A stretch of 64,000 nucleotides of DNA from the NCBI GenBank assembly GCA_003963245.1, contig RXJX01000025.1, positions 1-64,000 on the forward strand. The letters are read 5' to 3'. The stretch's first letter is position 1. The number at the start of each line of letters is the position of its first letter. Source of the stretch: Neisseriaceae bacterium. GTDB taxonomy: Bacteria > Pseudomonadota > Gammaproteobacteria > Burkholderiales > UBA11063. Positions 27,047 through 37,055 of this stretch are shown in pieces. A program made the position numbers and the translations under genes. The notes under the pieces were generated by a model, which saw only the letters and a list, made by a program, of their open reading frames with translations, did no database searches and had not been told where the DNA came from.

Positions 27047-27553
27047 TTGGAAATCAAACAAATTTCAGAAATTACCCCAGAACAGAAGAAGCAGCTGTCT
27101 CACGTTTTAGTAGAAGCAGTTAATGGTAATGCATCAGTTGGCTTTATGTTGCCATTTTCTCTTGAGGATGCGGAGCATTATTGGTCGATGCTTGGTTCTA
27201 GTCTAAATAATCATCATCTTTTATGGGTTGCTGTCGAAAATAATTTAATTGTTGCAACTGTACAACTCATCCTTACAAAAAGTCAAAATGGACAACATCG
27301 GGCTGAAGTTGTTAAATTACTAGTATCACCTCATTTTCGAGGGCAGAAAGTTGCAACAAAACTGATGAATGCGCTAGAAACAGAAGCTCATAAATTAGGA
27401 ATCACCCTTTTACTACTGGATACGCAAACCAGCTCTACAGCAGAATCTATATATCAACACTTAGGTTGGCAGAAAATCGGCGAGATTCCAGATTATGCCA
27501 AAAATCCAAGAGGTGTACTCTGTAGCACCAGTTATTTTTATAAATTAATTTAA
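27047..27553 (+). CDS. GNAT family N-acetyltransferase
   Basis: A 168-residue acetyl-CoA-dependent acetyltransferase. The acetyl-CoA-binding motif A is seen at VVKLLVSPHFRGQKVATKLM (the Q/RxxGxA type, here RGQKVA). The C-terminal strand-helix (GITLLLLDTQTSSTAESIYQHLGWQKIGEIPDYA) is typical of small-molecule GNATs, similar to enzymes that acetylate toxic amines. The start is TTG at 27047, with a weak AGAG upstream. It ends 39 bases before the AvcD-like gene. The substrate is unknown. Confidence 0.85.
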   Translation: MEIKQISEITPEQKKQLSHVLVEAVNGNASVGFMLPFSLEDAEHYWSMLGSSLNNHHLLWVAVENNLIVATVQLILTKSQNGQHRAEVVKLLVSPHFRGQKVATKLMNALETEAHKLGITLLLLDTQTSSTAESIYQHLGWQKIGEIPDYAKNPRGVLCSTSYFYKLI

Positions 27554-27555
27554 GA

Positions 27556-27577
27556 GCGCAGCTGCGCATTTGCAAAT
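27556..27577. promoter_or_regulatory. two abutting palindromes before the AvcD-like gene
   Basis: GCGCAGCTGCGC (27556-27567) is a perfect 12-bp palindrome and ATTTGCAAAT (27568-27577) is a perfect 10-bp palindrome directly after it. They fill most of the 39-base gap between the GNAT stop and the avcD start, just before the GGAG ribosome site at 27582-27585. They may be an operator or an RNA structure that controls translation of the deaminase. Confidence 0.55.
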
Positions 27578-27592
27578 AGTTGGAGATTTATA

Positions 27593-29845
27593 ATGACAGA
27601 GATTACTTTTAACAATTTTGAAGATTTAAAAAGTGAGATTCGTAGATTGTGTGTGGATGGCACTCCTAAGACGCCGTTAAAGCTATGTGGCATTAAATTA
27701 ACAAGTAATTCTGAAGAAATTGAAATAATGGATACATCGCTAGAATTTTTTATAAATCGATATCATGGCGTCAACTATTATAATTTGGAATTTTTAGGTC
27801 TGGAGAAAACTACATCAAGCTTTAATGAAATCCAAAAATTATTATCTGATAATAAAATTAGAAATAAGCAAGATTGGGACACATATCCATCAATATATTT
27901 GTTGCATGATGAAAGTGATGGATTCTTTGGAAAAATCCAGATTAGTGATAAAGATTGTTTAAAAATTAATTTTTCACAATATAATGATAAATTGATGACT
28001 GTATTAGAGATTTTATTAAAAAAATACTGTGCTAATAACAAGCATAAAACGACTTTAGCCGAGCATGTTTTGAATATAATTGCTAAAGATCAGATTGATA
28101 TTTATGAAGAAACTGACTGCAAATATGAAGAAGGTTTCTGGGATATCGCACTAAGTAATAATTGTGGGTTTACTTATTTTTATGATAAACCTAAAGAAAA
28201 TCATTATTTAAACTTTCGTGGATTTTACCTTGGCAATAATAGTAATGATTTTATGGAAAAGATAAAAGATATATTTGGTGGTGATCTGGAAGTCAAACTT
28301 AAATCCTCAACTCGATTGGGTTCAGATGTTGCTGATGAAATTTGTATTAATTTTAAAGGTGAAGATAATATCTTCGAGAGTCAAGATGATTTCAAGATTA
28401 ATTTCAAAAGTACTGATTTCTTTGCTATTGTTTCTAGGGATGAACAAAAATTAATTGATAACCCAAAAATTAAGCAATTTATTGAACATCTACTTAAACT
28501 GCAGAAAATTAAATTAGGCATTCCAGAAAGCCCACCTACAATGCAAGGCATTGGCTTTGCCATCGGATTAATTAATGAATTTGCTTTTCCAGTGGACATC
28601 CTTAAAGAACAAATCCAATCTATATTAATTAATCTTGGACATCAGACAGATAATATTCAGTTGTTAGACATGGATAATATAACCTCGATTGATTCATCAA
28701 AAGTTAACATTATTTCCAACATCTCAAGCACAGACGACATTGAGTCAGTTGGGAATAAAACTGACAATAAAGCGATGTTTATCGCCTGCGGGTTAGAGCA
28801 TGATTTAGCATCAGTCTCTAAACAGAAAATTGTTAAAGAATTTAAAACTCGTATTCAAAGAGATACTAATAATCCAAAAGAATTTGATTATAGAAATATC
28901 GGTCAAAATCTAGCAACTAATGAAAAATTAAAGAAGCTAAGAGAAAATATCAACAAATGCTATCATCAAGCAGATTTTTTCTTAACCTATGAAAGCGATA
29001 AAAATAGTAAATTAAGTAAATACAAGATGAAACAGCAGTTAAAACGTTTTTTCAACTTACTGCATGGATTTCCTTTTGCTACACCAACCAAAGATGAATA
29101 TGCTATGCACATGGCATTCTCTTCGGCCTTACGTTCGTCGGATTTATCACGTCAGGTTGGTGCGATTATTACTACATCAAATGGCGATATTCTTGCTACT
29201 GGAGCGAATGACATTCCAAAAAGTGGAGGTGGCTTGTATCGTTCTCATCTTAATGAAGAAAATGGTAGTATATATGATGACGCTCTTGGGCGCGATTATA
29301 TGCGCGGGTTTGATTCTAACGCCATTGAGAAAAATCTATTAATTGATAATATCTATGATGCTCTGGAAGATTATGTGGATGTTAGTAAGGTTGAAGCTAT
29401 TAAATTAGCAATTGCAAACAGTAAACTAAAAGACATTACCGAATATGGACGGGTAGTACATGCAGAAATGGATGCATTAATGGCATGTGCTCGTGGTCAT
29501 GTTAGCTCAGATGGGGCTATTTTATATTGTACTACTTTTCCTTGCCATAACTGTGCAAAACATATCATTGCAGCAGGAATTAAACGCGTAGTTTATATTG
29601 AGCCTTATGCTAAAAGCAAAGCCTTACCATTCCATTTTGATTCAGTAGTGGATGAAGAATCAAACCCGATTGAGGAGTTGATTAAGAGCAAACTCCCAAC
29701 TCAACTACAAAAGAAAGTTAGTTTTGAGAGCTTCGTCGGCGTGGGACCACATTTATTTCGGCAACTATTTAAAATGCGTGATGGCAGTCGCAAAGACAAA
29801 AATGGTCTAATTAAAAGCTGGAAACCACAATTAATTGATTTATAA
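27593..29845 (+). CDS. AvcD-like antiphage deoxycytidylate deaminase with N-terminal extension
   Basis: The C-terminal half matches AvcD antiviral deaminases, which deplete dCTP/dCMP in infected cells. The block LKRFFNLLHGFPFATPTKDE and FSSALRSSDLSRQVGAIITT leads into the zinc site: His623 and Glu625 (HAEMDALM), Cys651 and Cys654 (PCHNCAKHI). Before it, around residues 315-500, lies a segment corresponding to the degenerate NTPase-like domain (IGLINEFAFPVDILKEQIQ); no canonical GxxGxGKT loop is visible. Known AvcD proteins are about 530-560 residues, so about 200-270 N-terminal residues are extra, with no family I recognise. The known RNA antitoxin AvcI lies upstream in other species; only 39 bases are free here. 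Ordinary dCMP deaminase is far shorter. Confidence 0.8.
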   Translation: MTEITFNNFEDLKSEIRRLCVDGTPKTPLKLCGIKLTSNSEEIEIMDTSLEFFINRYHGVNYYNLEFLGLEKTTSSFNEIQKLLSDNKIRNKQDWDTYPSIYLLHDESDGFFGKIQISDKDCLKINFSQYNDKLMTVLEILLKKYCANNKHKTTLAEHVLNIIAKDQIDIYEETDCKYEEGFWDIALSNNCGFTYFYDKPKENHYLNFRGFYLGNNSNDFMEKIKDIFGGDLEVKLKSSTRLGSDVADEICINFKGEDNIFESQDDFKINFKSTDFFAIVSRDEQKLIDNPKIKQFIEHLLKLQKIKLGIPESPPTMQGIGFAIGLINEFAFPVDILKEQIQSILINLGHQTDNIQLLDMDNITSIDSSKVNIISNISSTDDIESVGNKTDNKAMFIACGLEHDLASVSKQKIVKEFKTRIQRDTNNPKEFDYRNIGQNLATNEKLKKLRENINKCYHQADFFLTYESDKNSKLSKYKMKQQLKRFFNLLHGFPFATPTKDEYAMHMAFSSALRSSDLSRQVGAIITTSNGDILATGANDIPKSGGGLYRSHLNEENGSIYDDALGRDYMRGFDSNAIEKNLLIDNIYDALEDYVDVSKVEAIKLAIANSKLKDITEYGRVVHAEMDALMACARGHVSSDGAILYCTTFPCHNCAKHIIAAGIKRVVYIEPYAKSKALPFHFDSVVDEESNPIEELIKSKLPTQLQKKVSFESFVGVGPHLFRQLFKMRDGSRKDKNGLIKSWKPQLIDL

Positions 29846-30047
29846 TTTTGAGCTCAAGGATAATTAAACCATGGCAATTATCTGTTAAGAAAGTCAAAAC
29901 ATTGAATTTAAGCTTTCATGAGAAGATGATTATCTGATTTGTCCGTTTAGTTTAAATTTTAAATAAAGGTCACTAATTAGTTCACAGATAAAACACTATT
30001 GATAAACAGACATTAATTACACAAAAATGAATTAGAAAGTATTTTAG

Positions 30048-33000
30048 ATGCAACAATCACCATTAATCAATGAATTACAACAAACCTTAACTAAACGCAT
30101 CATGTTCCTTGATGGAGCAATGGGTACGGTAATCCAGAACTACAAACTTAGCGAAGCTGATTTTCGTGGCGAACGTTTCCTCGATCACTCAATGGATTTA
30201 AAAGGCAATAATGATTTATTGGTTTTAACTCGTCCAGATGTAATCAAGGAAATTCATAAGAATTATTTACTTGCGGGCAGTGATATTGTTGAAACCAATA
30301 CTTTTTCGGCAAATATAATTTCACAGAAGGATTATGGATTAGAGCATTTGGTTGAAGAATTGAATATTGCAGCAGTTAAATTGGCAAAAGAAGCCTGTAC
30401 CGAAGTAATGCTGGAGCAGCCCGGACGCAAATGTTATGTTGCTGGCGCTATTGGTCCTACTAACGTAACATTATCAATTTCCCCTGATGTTAATAATCCA
30501 GCCTATCGCAGCCACACCTTCGCCCAATTAAAAGCAGTTTATTATCAACAAGCCAAAGCCTTAATTGAAGCCGGAGCTGATATTCTCTTGCCTGAAACAT
30601 CTTTTGATACCCTCAACATGAAGGCCTGCTTGGCAGCAATTGGGCAAGTTGAAGCCGAAACCAATACCAAATATCCGCTGATTATTTCAGTAACCATTAC
30701 TGATTTGTCAGGGCGGACGCTTTCAGGGCAAACAATTGAAGCCTTTTGGTACTCAATCGCTCATGCAAAACCTTTAGCCGTCGGGATTAATTGCGCCTTA
30801 GGTGCAAAAGACATGGCACCCTACATCGCAGCACTAGCTAAAGTTAGTGATTGCTTTATTAGCTGTTACCCAAATGCAGGGTTACCTAATCCTCTGGCAC
30901 CAACTGGCTATGATGAAACTCCGGAAATGACCGCAGAATATATCTATGATATTGCCAAGCACCATACTTTAAATTTAATTGGTGGCTGTTGTGGTACTAC
31001 CCCAGAGCATATTGCAGCAATTGTTGCTAAAACCAAAGATATCACACCACACACACCAAGTTTAGCGACTAATGCAACATTTTTATCTGGGTTAGAGCCA
31101 CTACTGATAGATAATAGCCAAACACCGCAATTTTACATGGTTGGTGAACGGAGTAACGTTGCCGGATCGCCCAAATTTGCCCGCTTAATTCGTGAAGGAA
31201 ATTTTAGCGAAGCACTTGAAATTGCCAAACAACAAGTCGAAAATGGCGCAAATGTAATTGATATCAACTTTGATGACGGAATGCTTGACGCTATCGAATG
31301 TATGACTAAATTTCTTAATTTAGTTGCCAGTGAACCAGAAATCAGCCGTGTACCAATCATGATAGACTCATCCAAATTTGAGGTAATTGAAGCTGGTTTG
31401 CAATGTATCCAAGGTAAAGGAATCGTTAATTCCATCTCTCTTAAAGGCGGTGAGGAGGAGTTTTTACGTCAGGCACAAATTATTCAGAATTACGGCGCTG
31501 CAGTAGTAGTAATGGCGTTTGATGAACAAGGTCAAGCAGCAAGCAAAGAAGATAAAGTCGCAATTGCCAAGCGTGCATACAAATTACTTACTGAAGAAAT
31601 AAACTTCAATCCAGCAGATATCATCTTTGATGTTAATATCCTGACCGTAGCCACCGGAATTGAAGAGCATAATAGCTATGGGATCAATTTTATTGAAGCA
31701 GTACGTGAAATCAAGCAAAGTTGCCCACGTGCGCTAACCTCAGGCGGTGTATCCAATTTATCGTTTTCATTTCGTGGCAATAATATTGTCCGTGAAGCGA
31801 TGCATGCAGTATTTCTCTACCACGCAATTAAAGCTGGCTTTGATATGGCAATCGTTAATGCCGGAATGCTCTCAATTTATGATGAAATTGACAAGCCATT
31901 ACGCGATGCCTGTGAACGGGTTATTCTCAATCTGGATGATAAAGCAACTGAAGATTTATTGGATCTGGCAGAACAATACAAAGGACAAGCAAATACGGTT
32001 GAACAAATTGATGCTTGGCGCGGATGGGAATTGGAAGAGCGTATCAGCCACGCATTGATTAAAGGGATTGAAACCCACATCGTTGAAGATACTGTCCTTG
32101 CATTGGAAAAATACGGCACACCGCTCAATGTAATTGAACAACCCTTGATGAATGGGATGAAAATTGTCGGCGAACTCTTTGGTGAAGGTAAAATGTTCCT
32201 CCCTCAGGTCGTAAAATCGGCACGGGTAATGAAACGCGCGGTTGCCTATCTGGAACCTTTTATGGAAGCAATCGCCGCAGAACAACAAACCAGCCAAGCC
32301 AAACCAGTTGTCATTATGGCAACCGTCAAAGGTGATGTTCATGATATCGGTAAAAATATCGTTGCTCTGGTCTTACGTTGTAATGGTTATGATGTAGTTG
32401 ATCTCGGCGTAATGGTTAGCTGCCAAAAGATAATTGATGCTGCTCGTGAACATAATGCAGCATTTATTGGTATGAGTGGATTAATCACACCATCGCTGGA
32501 TGAAATGATTTATAACGTGCAGCAGTTTGAAGAACAAGGTTTCACTATTCCGATCTTGATTGGTGGCGCAACTACTTCCAAACTACATACCGCAGTTAAA
32601 ATTATGCAACATTACAGCTCACCTGTCGTCCATGTCAATGATGCCTCGCTAGTAGCAGAAGTATGCAGCAAACTACTCAATCCGCTAAGTTATGATAGCT
32701 ATGTTGCCGAAGTCCGCGCACAATACACCAAATTACGTGACGATCATTACACAATGCAACGTAAGGTCGAATTACCTAGCTACAGCGAAGCACTTGCTAA
32801 AAAATTTACCAGCGATTGGACAACTCTGGAAATCGCCCAACCTCAGCAACTTGGTGTGCATAAATTAAAGCTGGAATTAGCTGAGATTGCCGAGTACATT
32901 GATTGGTCACCATTATTCTGGGCATGGGGCTTTAAAGGAATGTTCCCCAAAATCATGGACAATAAAGATTATGGTCGCGAATGTCTTAAAATCTATAATG

Positions 33001-33728
33001 ATGCCAAAAAAATGCTTGGCGAGATAATCCGTAAACAATTATTTACCCCACAAGCTGTAGTTGGCTGGTGGCAAGCGCAAAGCCATAATGATGACGTCTA
33101 TCTGTATAACCCTGATGGATCACCACTGGAGACCCTATGTTTTCTTCGCCAGCAAAATGACAAAGCAGTCAATTACTCATTAGCTGATTACATTGCACCG
33201 CGCGACTCTGGTCGAATTGACTATCTGGGCGCTTTCGTGGTTACAATGGAACATGTTGAGAAACTAGCTCAGCACTACGAAGCACAAGACGATGACTATC
33301 ACTCAATCATGGCAAAAGTCCTTGGCGATCGGTTAGTCGAAGCACAGGCGGAATGTGCCCATAAGAAAATGCGCGAATTTTGTGGTTATGGAATTGGTGA
33401 AAATCTATCCAATGAAGATTTGATTTATGAACGTTATCGCGGGATTCGCCCGGCACCTGGCTATCCAGCCTGTCCGGAACACACCGAAAAAGGTAAAATC
33501 TGGCAATTACTCGATGCGCAAAACAATACCGGAGCAATCTTAACCGAAAGCTATGCGATGTATCCAGCAAGCTCAGTTTCTGGCTTTTATTTTAATCATC
33601 CAGAATCCAAGTATTTTGCAGTCGGTAAATTAACTCAGGATCAAGTTACTGATTATGCTAGCCGCAAGGGTATGAGCTTGGAAGAAGCTGAGAAATGGTT
33701 AGCTCCGAACCTTGGTTATGGTAAATAA
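30048..33728 (+). CDS. metH: cobalamin-dependent methionine synthase
   Basis: Transfers a methyl group from methyltetrahydrofolate via B12 to homocysteine. At 1226 residues it has all four modules. The homocysteine domain has zinc cysteines in GINCALG and [11 protein letters not shown]. The folate domain has [13 protein letters not shown] and [13 protein letters not shown]. The B12 cap and Rossmann domain carry DVHDIGKNI with His765 as the cobalt ligand. The reactivation domain has the AdoMet site [15 protein letters not shown]. It stands alone after a 202-base gap. It is a plus-strand gene, yet sampled parts have more C than G on the coding strand, in line with lying on the lagging strand. 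Confidence 0.97.
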   Translation: MQQSPLINELQQTLTKRIMFLDGAMGTVIQNYKLSEADFRGERFLDHSMDLKGNNDLLVLTRPDVIKEIHKNYLLAGSDIVETNTFSANIISQKDYGLEHLVEELNIAAVKLAKEACTEVMLEQPGRKCYVAGAIGPTNVTLSISPDVNNPAYRSHTFAQLKAVYYQQAKALIEAGADILLPETSFDTLNMKACLAAIGQVEAETNTKYPLIISVTITDLSGRTLSGQTIEAFWYSIAHAKPLAVGINCALGAKDMAPYIAALAKVSDCFISCYPNAGLPNPLAPTGYDETPEMTAEYIYDIAKHHTLNLIGGCCGTTPEHIAAIVAKTKDITPHTPSLATNATFLSGLEPLLIDNSQTPQFYMVGERSNVAGSPKFARLIREGNFSEALEIAKQQVENGANVIDINFDDGMLDAIECMTKFLNLVASEPEISRVPIMIDSSKFEVIEAGLQCIQGKGIVNSISLKGGEEEFLRQAQIIQNYGAAVVVMAFDEQGQAASKEDKVAIAKRAYKLLTEEINFNPADIIFDVNILTVATGIEEHNSYGINFIEAVREIKQSCPRALTSGGVSNLSFSFRGNNIVREAMHAVFLYHAIKAGFDMAIVNAGMLSIYDEIDKPLRDACERVILNLDDKATEDLLDLAEQYKGQANTVEQIDAWRGWELEERISHALIKGIETHIVEDTVLALEKYGTPLNVIEQPLMNGMKIVGELFGEGKMFLPQVVKSARVMKRAVAYLEPFMEAIAAEQQTSQAKPVVIMATVKGDVHDIGKNIVALVLRCNGYDVVDLGVMVSCQKIIDAAREHNAAFIGMSGLITPSLDEMIYNVQQFEEQGFTIPILIGGATTSKLHTAVKIMQHYSSPVVHVNDASLVAEVCSKLLNPLSYDSYVAEVRAQYTKLRDDHYTMQRKVELPSYSEALAKKFTSDWTTLEIAQPQQLGVHKLKLELAEIAEYIDWSPLFWAWGFKGMFPKIMDNKDYGRECLKIYNDAKKMLGEIIRKQLFTPQAVVGWWQAQSHNDDVYLYNPDGSPLETLCFLRQQNDKAVNYSLADYIAPRDSGRIDYLGAFVVTMEHVEKLAQHYEAQDDDYHSIMAKVLGDRLVEAQAECAHKKMREFCGYGIGENLSNEDLIYERYRGIRPAPGYPACPEHTEKGKIWQLLDAQNNTGAILTESYAMYPASSVSGFYFNHPESKYFAVGKLTQDQVTDYASRKGMSLEEAEKWLAPNLGYGK

Positions 33729-33827
33729 TGCTAATTGATTTCTTCAAGCAACTAAATTAGAAATAAATTACTATCTTATACAGATACTTATGCTTGCTAA
33801 ATAAAAATTACCTAATGTTGTTAGGCA

Positions 33828-33857
33828 TTGACATATTGTATCACGGGTTGATAGAAT
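33828..33857 (+). promoter_or_regulatory. candidate promoter upstream of the quinone reductase gene
   Basis: A consensus TTGACA (33828-33833) is followed after 18 bases by TAGAAT (33852-33857). The next gene starts at 34009, which would leave a leader of about 145 bases. No structured RNA is obvious in that leader. Confidence 0.45.
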
Positions 33858-34008
33858 AACGGATTCCGCGCCCTCATGTCAGTTAATTTTACATAGTTCA
33901 AACTTAGTAATACATTCGGCTAGGTAATTTGGCGGTAAGCAATAATTAGAAAATTTAATTACAACTATTATTAATATGTTTTGGGTATCAAAGTTAGGAT
34001 AGGTAAAG

Positions 34009-34989
34009 ATGATAGCAAAGAAAATCCAGATTAATAGTTTTGGAAAACCCGAAGTGATGCAACTGGTTGAGCATGAATTACCGGTGTTAAATGATCATGA
34101 AGTTTTAATCCGCCAAACCGCAGTTGGATTTAATTATCTTGATTTAAGTCAGCGAGCTGGTCATATGTATAAGCTAAATTTGCCTAGCGGGTTGGGGCAT
34201 GAAGCTGCCGGAGTTATTGAAGCAGTTGGTAAAGAAGTTGCAGATTTTGTAGTTGGCGAGCGTGTTGCGTACATGAATGCCCCGATAGGAGCATATGCAA
34301 ATTACCGGAATATCCCTGCAGAAAAACTAGTAAAAATTCCGGACAATATAAGTGATGCTCAGGCTGCCTCTATACTCTTTAAAGGATTAACCGCTCAGTA
34401 TCTGGTAAATAAAACCTATCCTGTAAAGCGTGGAGACATTGTTTTGATTCATGCAGCAGCGGGAAATGTTGGACAAATTTTATGTAGTTGGGCAAAGTCT
34501 CTTGGTGCATATGTGATTGGGTCAGTAACTTCAGAAGCCAGATTTGATATTGCAAAAGATGCCGGGTGTGATATGGTAATAGATCAATCAAAAGAAGATT
34601 GGCATCTCCAATTATTAAATGATTTAGATGGCAAAAAGGTAAATGTTGTTTTTGATTCCGTAGGCAAGGATACATTTATGAAATCATTGGATTGTATAAA
34701 AAAATTTGGCACAATGATTATCTATGGAGCTAGTTCTGGCCCGGCACCAGCTATTGATCCAGAAATATTAAATCAGAAGGGTTGCTTGTATTTAACCAGA
34801 CCATCAGTATTTGCGCATAACGCTACTACTGACGAATTAAGAAGCAATGCGAAACAATTATTTGAAGCATTTGCAGCAGGTTATATTAAGCTTAATAATA
34901 TCAATCAGTTCAAGTTAGAAGACATTGTCAATGTTCATAATGAAATTGAGGCTCGCAAAATATCTGGAAGTATTGTATTTATTCCATAA
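34009..34989 (+). CDS. NADPH:quinone oxidoreductase (zinc-independent MDR family)
   Basis: A 326-residue medium-chain dehydrogenase/reductase of the quinone oxidoreductase (QorA) type. It starts with a GroES-like domain (IRQTAVGFNYLDLSQRAG, GLGHEAAGVIEAVG) and has the Rossmann motif in VLIHAAAGNVGQILCSWAK, with VFDSVGKDTF after it. The zinc-ligand cysteines and histidines of alcohol dehydrogenases are absent. It reduces quinones or reactive enones with NADPH. A hairpin terminator lies about 150 bases downstream. Confidence 0.9.
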   Translation: MIAKKIQINSFGKPEVMQLVEHELPVLNDHEVLIRQTAVGFNYLDLSQRAGHMYKLNLPSGLGHEAAGVIEAVGKEVADFVVGERVAYMNAPIGAYANYRNIPAEKLVKIPDNISDAQAASILFKGLTAQYLVNKTYPVKRGDIVLIHAAAGNVGQILCSWAKSLGAYVIGSVTSEARFDIAKDAGCDMVIDQSKEDWHLQLLNDLDGKKVNVVFDSVGKDTFMKSLDCIKKFGTMIIYGASSGPAPAIDPEILNQKGCLYLTRPSVFAHNATTDELRSNAKQLFEAFAAGYIKLNNINQFKLEDIVNVHNEIEARKISGSIVFIP

Positions 34990-35143
34990 ACGATATAGGC
35001 GGTGATAAGCATTGTTTTCTTGTAAATACAGTGCTTATCAAATGATCAAAATATTTTGCTTATTCTTCACTGCATCATTGACTAAAATAGTAATTTTCAG
35101 GTACTACAACTACGAGATCCCGACTTCCGCTTTAAATTATGAC

Positions 35144-35190
35144 ACCTCTTTCAGACCTGCCCAAAATCAGGATATGAAAGAGGTTTTGTT
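35144..35190 (+). terminator. candidate Rho-independent terminator
   Basis: ACCTCTTTCA (35144-35153) pairs perfectly with TGAAAGAGGT (35175-35184), with an inner CTG/CAG pairing in the loop, followed by TTTTGTTT. It lies 155 bases after the quinone reductase stop codon. Confidence 0.7.
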
Positions 35191-35242
35191 TCATCTCTTT
35201 ATTAGCTTACCCTATTAAGCGTTTACAGAACATAAATTACAT

Positions 35243-35293
35243 AATAATTGTACCATTAGTAAATAAAATTCATTTACCAATGGTACAATTATT
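35243..35293. repeat. 15-bp perfect inverted repeat (long hairpin)
   Basis: AATAATTGTACCATT (35243-35257) pairs exactly with AATGGTACAATTATT (35279-35293). Six more inner pairs extend the stem to about 21 bp with one mismatch. No T run follows on either side. It is similar in size to the hairpin at 26616-26666 but differs in sequence. Confidence 0.8.
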
Positions 35294-35536
35294 ACCTGAC
35301 TAATATTTACTGTAGTCAATCATGTTACTTCAAAATATATTTATTAATTGCTGAAAAGAATTAGTGCTTGGATGTAATTTAATAATGGAATCGGTGAACG
35401 ACTATATCTTGATAAACAAGCCATTCGTGTTATGCACTCGCTAATTCGAAATCGTTAGCACGTACAAACCAAATTAATTTATCTACTCGCTGATTAATAC
35501 CTAACAACAAGCCAATTTTTTAAAAAGAACTCCCAC

Positions 35537-36298
35537 ATGAAACACATACCACGCAAAAGATTTGGACAAAATTTTCTACAAGACAACTATGTCATCAACC
35601 AAATTATTGAATGTATCAATCCACAACCCGATCAAACCATCGTTGAAATTGGTCCCGGTCTGGCAGCCCTAACCAAACCACTAATTGAGCGGCTCGGACA
35701 TATTAATGTTGTTGAGCTAGACCGCGATATTATTGATTTTCTTAAAAAAAACTTTACTTCACAACAACTTACTATCAATGAAGGTGATGCGCTAAAATTT
35801 GACTTTGCAATGAATGGACAAAAAATCCGGGTTGTGGGTAATCTCCCCTACAATATCTCAACGCCAATCATGTTTTATCTGAGTAATTTTAGCAATATTC
35901 AGGACATGACATTTATGCTCCAAAAAGAAGTTGTTGAGCGAATTTGCGCCACTCCCAATAATAAAGACTACGGCAAATTATCAATAATGTTGCAATATAA
36001 ATACAAATGCCGACACTTATTAGATGTCGCACCAGAGAGCTTCTATCCAGCACCTAAAGTTGATTCAGCAATTGTTTCATTAACACCGCGCACTGATTAT
36101 GACTGGCAATCTGTAGACGAACAGAAATTAAATCATGTTGTAAGTCAGGCATTTAATCAACGGCGTAAAACTATAAATAATAGTCTCAAAAATTTATTAA
36201 GTACTGAACAAATCCAATCTTGTGGTATCGAACCAACTGTTCGAGCAGAAAATATCCCTTTGGAAAATTTTATAAAACTAAGTCAGTTAATTGTTTAA
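35537..36298 (+). CDS. rsmA: 16S rRNA dimethyladenosine transferase RsmA (KsgA)
   Basis: Dimethylates two adjacent adenines near the 3' end of 16S rRNA (A1518/A1519 in E. coli). Visible motifs are RFGQNFLQD at the N-terminus, the SAM-binding VEIGPGLAALTKPL, the acidic VELDRDII, and the catalytic NLPYNISTPI. The C-terminal helical domain has QAFNQRRKTINNSL. Its 253 residues are slightly short but within the family range. Kasugamycin sensitivity is linked to loss of this enzyme in other species. No pdxA or surA is next to it, unlike E. coli. Confidence 0.96.
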   Translation: MKHIPRKRFGQNFLQDNYVINQIIECINPQPDQTIVEIGPGLAALTKPLIERLGHINVVELDRDIIDFLKKNFTSQQLTINEGDALKFDFAMNGQKIRVVGNLPYNISTPIMFYLSNFSNIQDMTFMLQKEVVERICATPNNKDYGKLSIMLQYKYKCRHLLDVAPESFYPAPKVDSAIVSLTPRTDYDWQSVDEQKLNHVVSQAFNQRRKTINNSLKNLLSTEQIQSCGIEPTVRAENIPLENFIKLSQLIV

Positions 36299-36392
36299 CA
36301 AATTTCTTTAATTTACTAAAGTTTTACCCACTATCTACCTCATAAAAAGTGGTAGAATACTATATGTCATTAACAAAACAAAGGAGATTTGA

Positions 36393-37055
36393 ATGCCAAA
36401 ATCAAAATTAACCACCCTTGATGAATTCAAGGCGTTATTAAAAGATGGAATGACTATTATGGTAGGAGGTTTCATGACTGATGGAACTCCAGAGCAACTA
36501 ATTAATGCAGTTGTTGAATCAGGTGTAAAAAATTTAACATTAATTAATAACGATGGTGGCTACCCAGAACGTGGAATCGGTAAACTGATTGCTAACGGTC
36601 AAGTAAAAAAGTTAATAGCTTCGCATGTTGGTCTTAATCCTACTGTCGCTAAATTAATGAATTCTGGCGAAATGGAAGTAGATTTAGTACCTCAGGGTAC
36701 TTTAGCTGAACGAATTCGCGCTAAAGGAGCAGGACTGGGCGGAATACTTACCCAAACTGGATTAGGAACGCTGGTTCAGGAAGGCAAGCAGGTTATCGAG
36801 TCAGAAGGTAAAAAATATTTATTAGAAGTTCCGCTTGCTGCTGATTTAGCAATTATTGAAGCTACTTACGCAGATAAATTTGGTAATGGCGTAAATATCG
36901 GTACTACGCGTAATTTCAATCCATTAATGGCATTAGCTGCCGATAAAGTTGTGTTAGGTACTTACAAGCTACACGAGCTTGGTGAAGTAGACCCATCAAT
37001 CGTAACTATCTATGGTGTATTAGTTGATCATATTGTTCAAATCGAGGAAATGTAA
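36393..37055 (+). CDS. scoA: 3-oxoacid CoA-transferase subunit A
   Basis: Alpha subunit of a succinyl-CoA:3-ketoacid (or acetoacetate) CoA-transferase. The family 1 alpha pattern is present: DGMTIMVGGFMTDGTPEQLI, then LTLINNDGGYPERGIGKLI, and a GNGVNIGTTRNFNP block. Strong AAAGGAG precedes the ATG. The stop codon is followed at once by the beta-subunit start, so both are translated in equal amounts. The enzyme activates acetoacetate, which could link to ketone body or polyhydroxybutyrate turnover. Confidence 0.92.
   Translation: MPKSKLTTLDEFKALLKDGMTIMVGGFMTDGTPEQLINAVVESGVKNLTLINNDGGYPERGIGKLIANGQVKKLIASHVGLNPTVAKLMNSGEMEVDLVPQGTLAERIRAKGAGLGGILTQTGLGTLVQEGKQVIESEGKKYLLEVPLAADLAIIEATYADKFGNGVNIGTTRNFNPLMALAADKVVLGTYKLHELGEVDPSIVTIYGVLVDHIVQIEEM

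Larger units (their letters stand above)
34990..35536. other. 547-base intergenic region between the quinone reductase gene and rsmA
   Basis: No convincing gene is present. The one longer frame (35012-35218) starts with TTG, has no family and crosses a terminator hairpin. The stretch holds a terminator at 35144-35190 and a 15-bp perfect hairpin at 35243-35293. The part from 35300 to 35536 shows only short frames and probably the rsmA promoter. Confidence 0.6.

Noticed and set aside
35012-35218. 68-residue plus-strand frame after the quinone reductase
   Set aside because: It begins with TTG, has no homologue I recognise, and runs across a terminator hairpin at 35144-35190.
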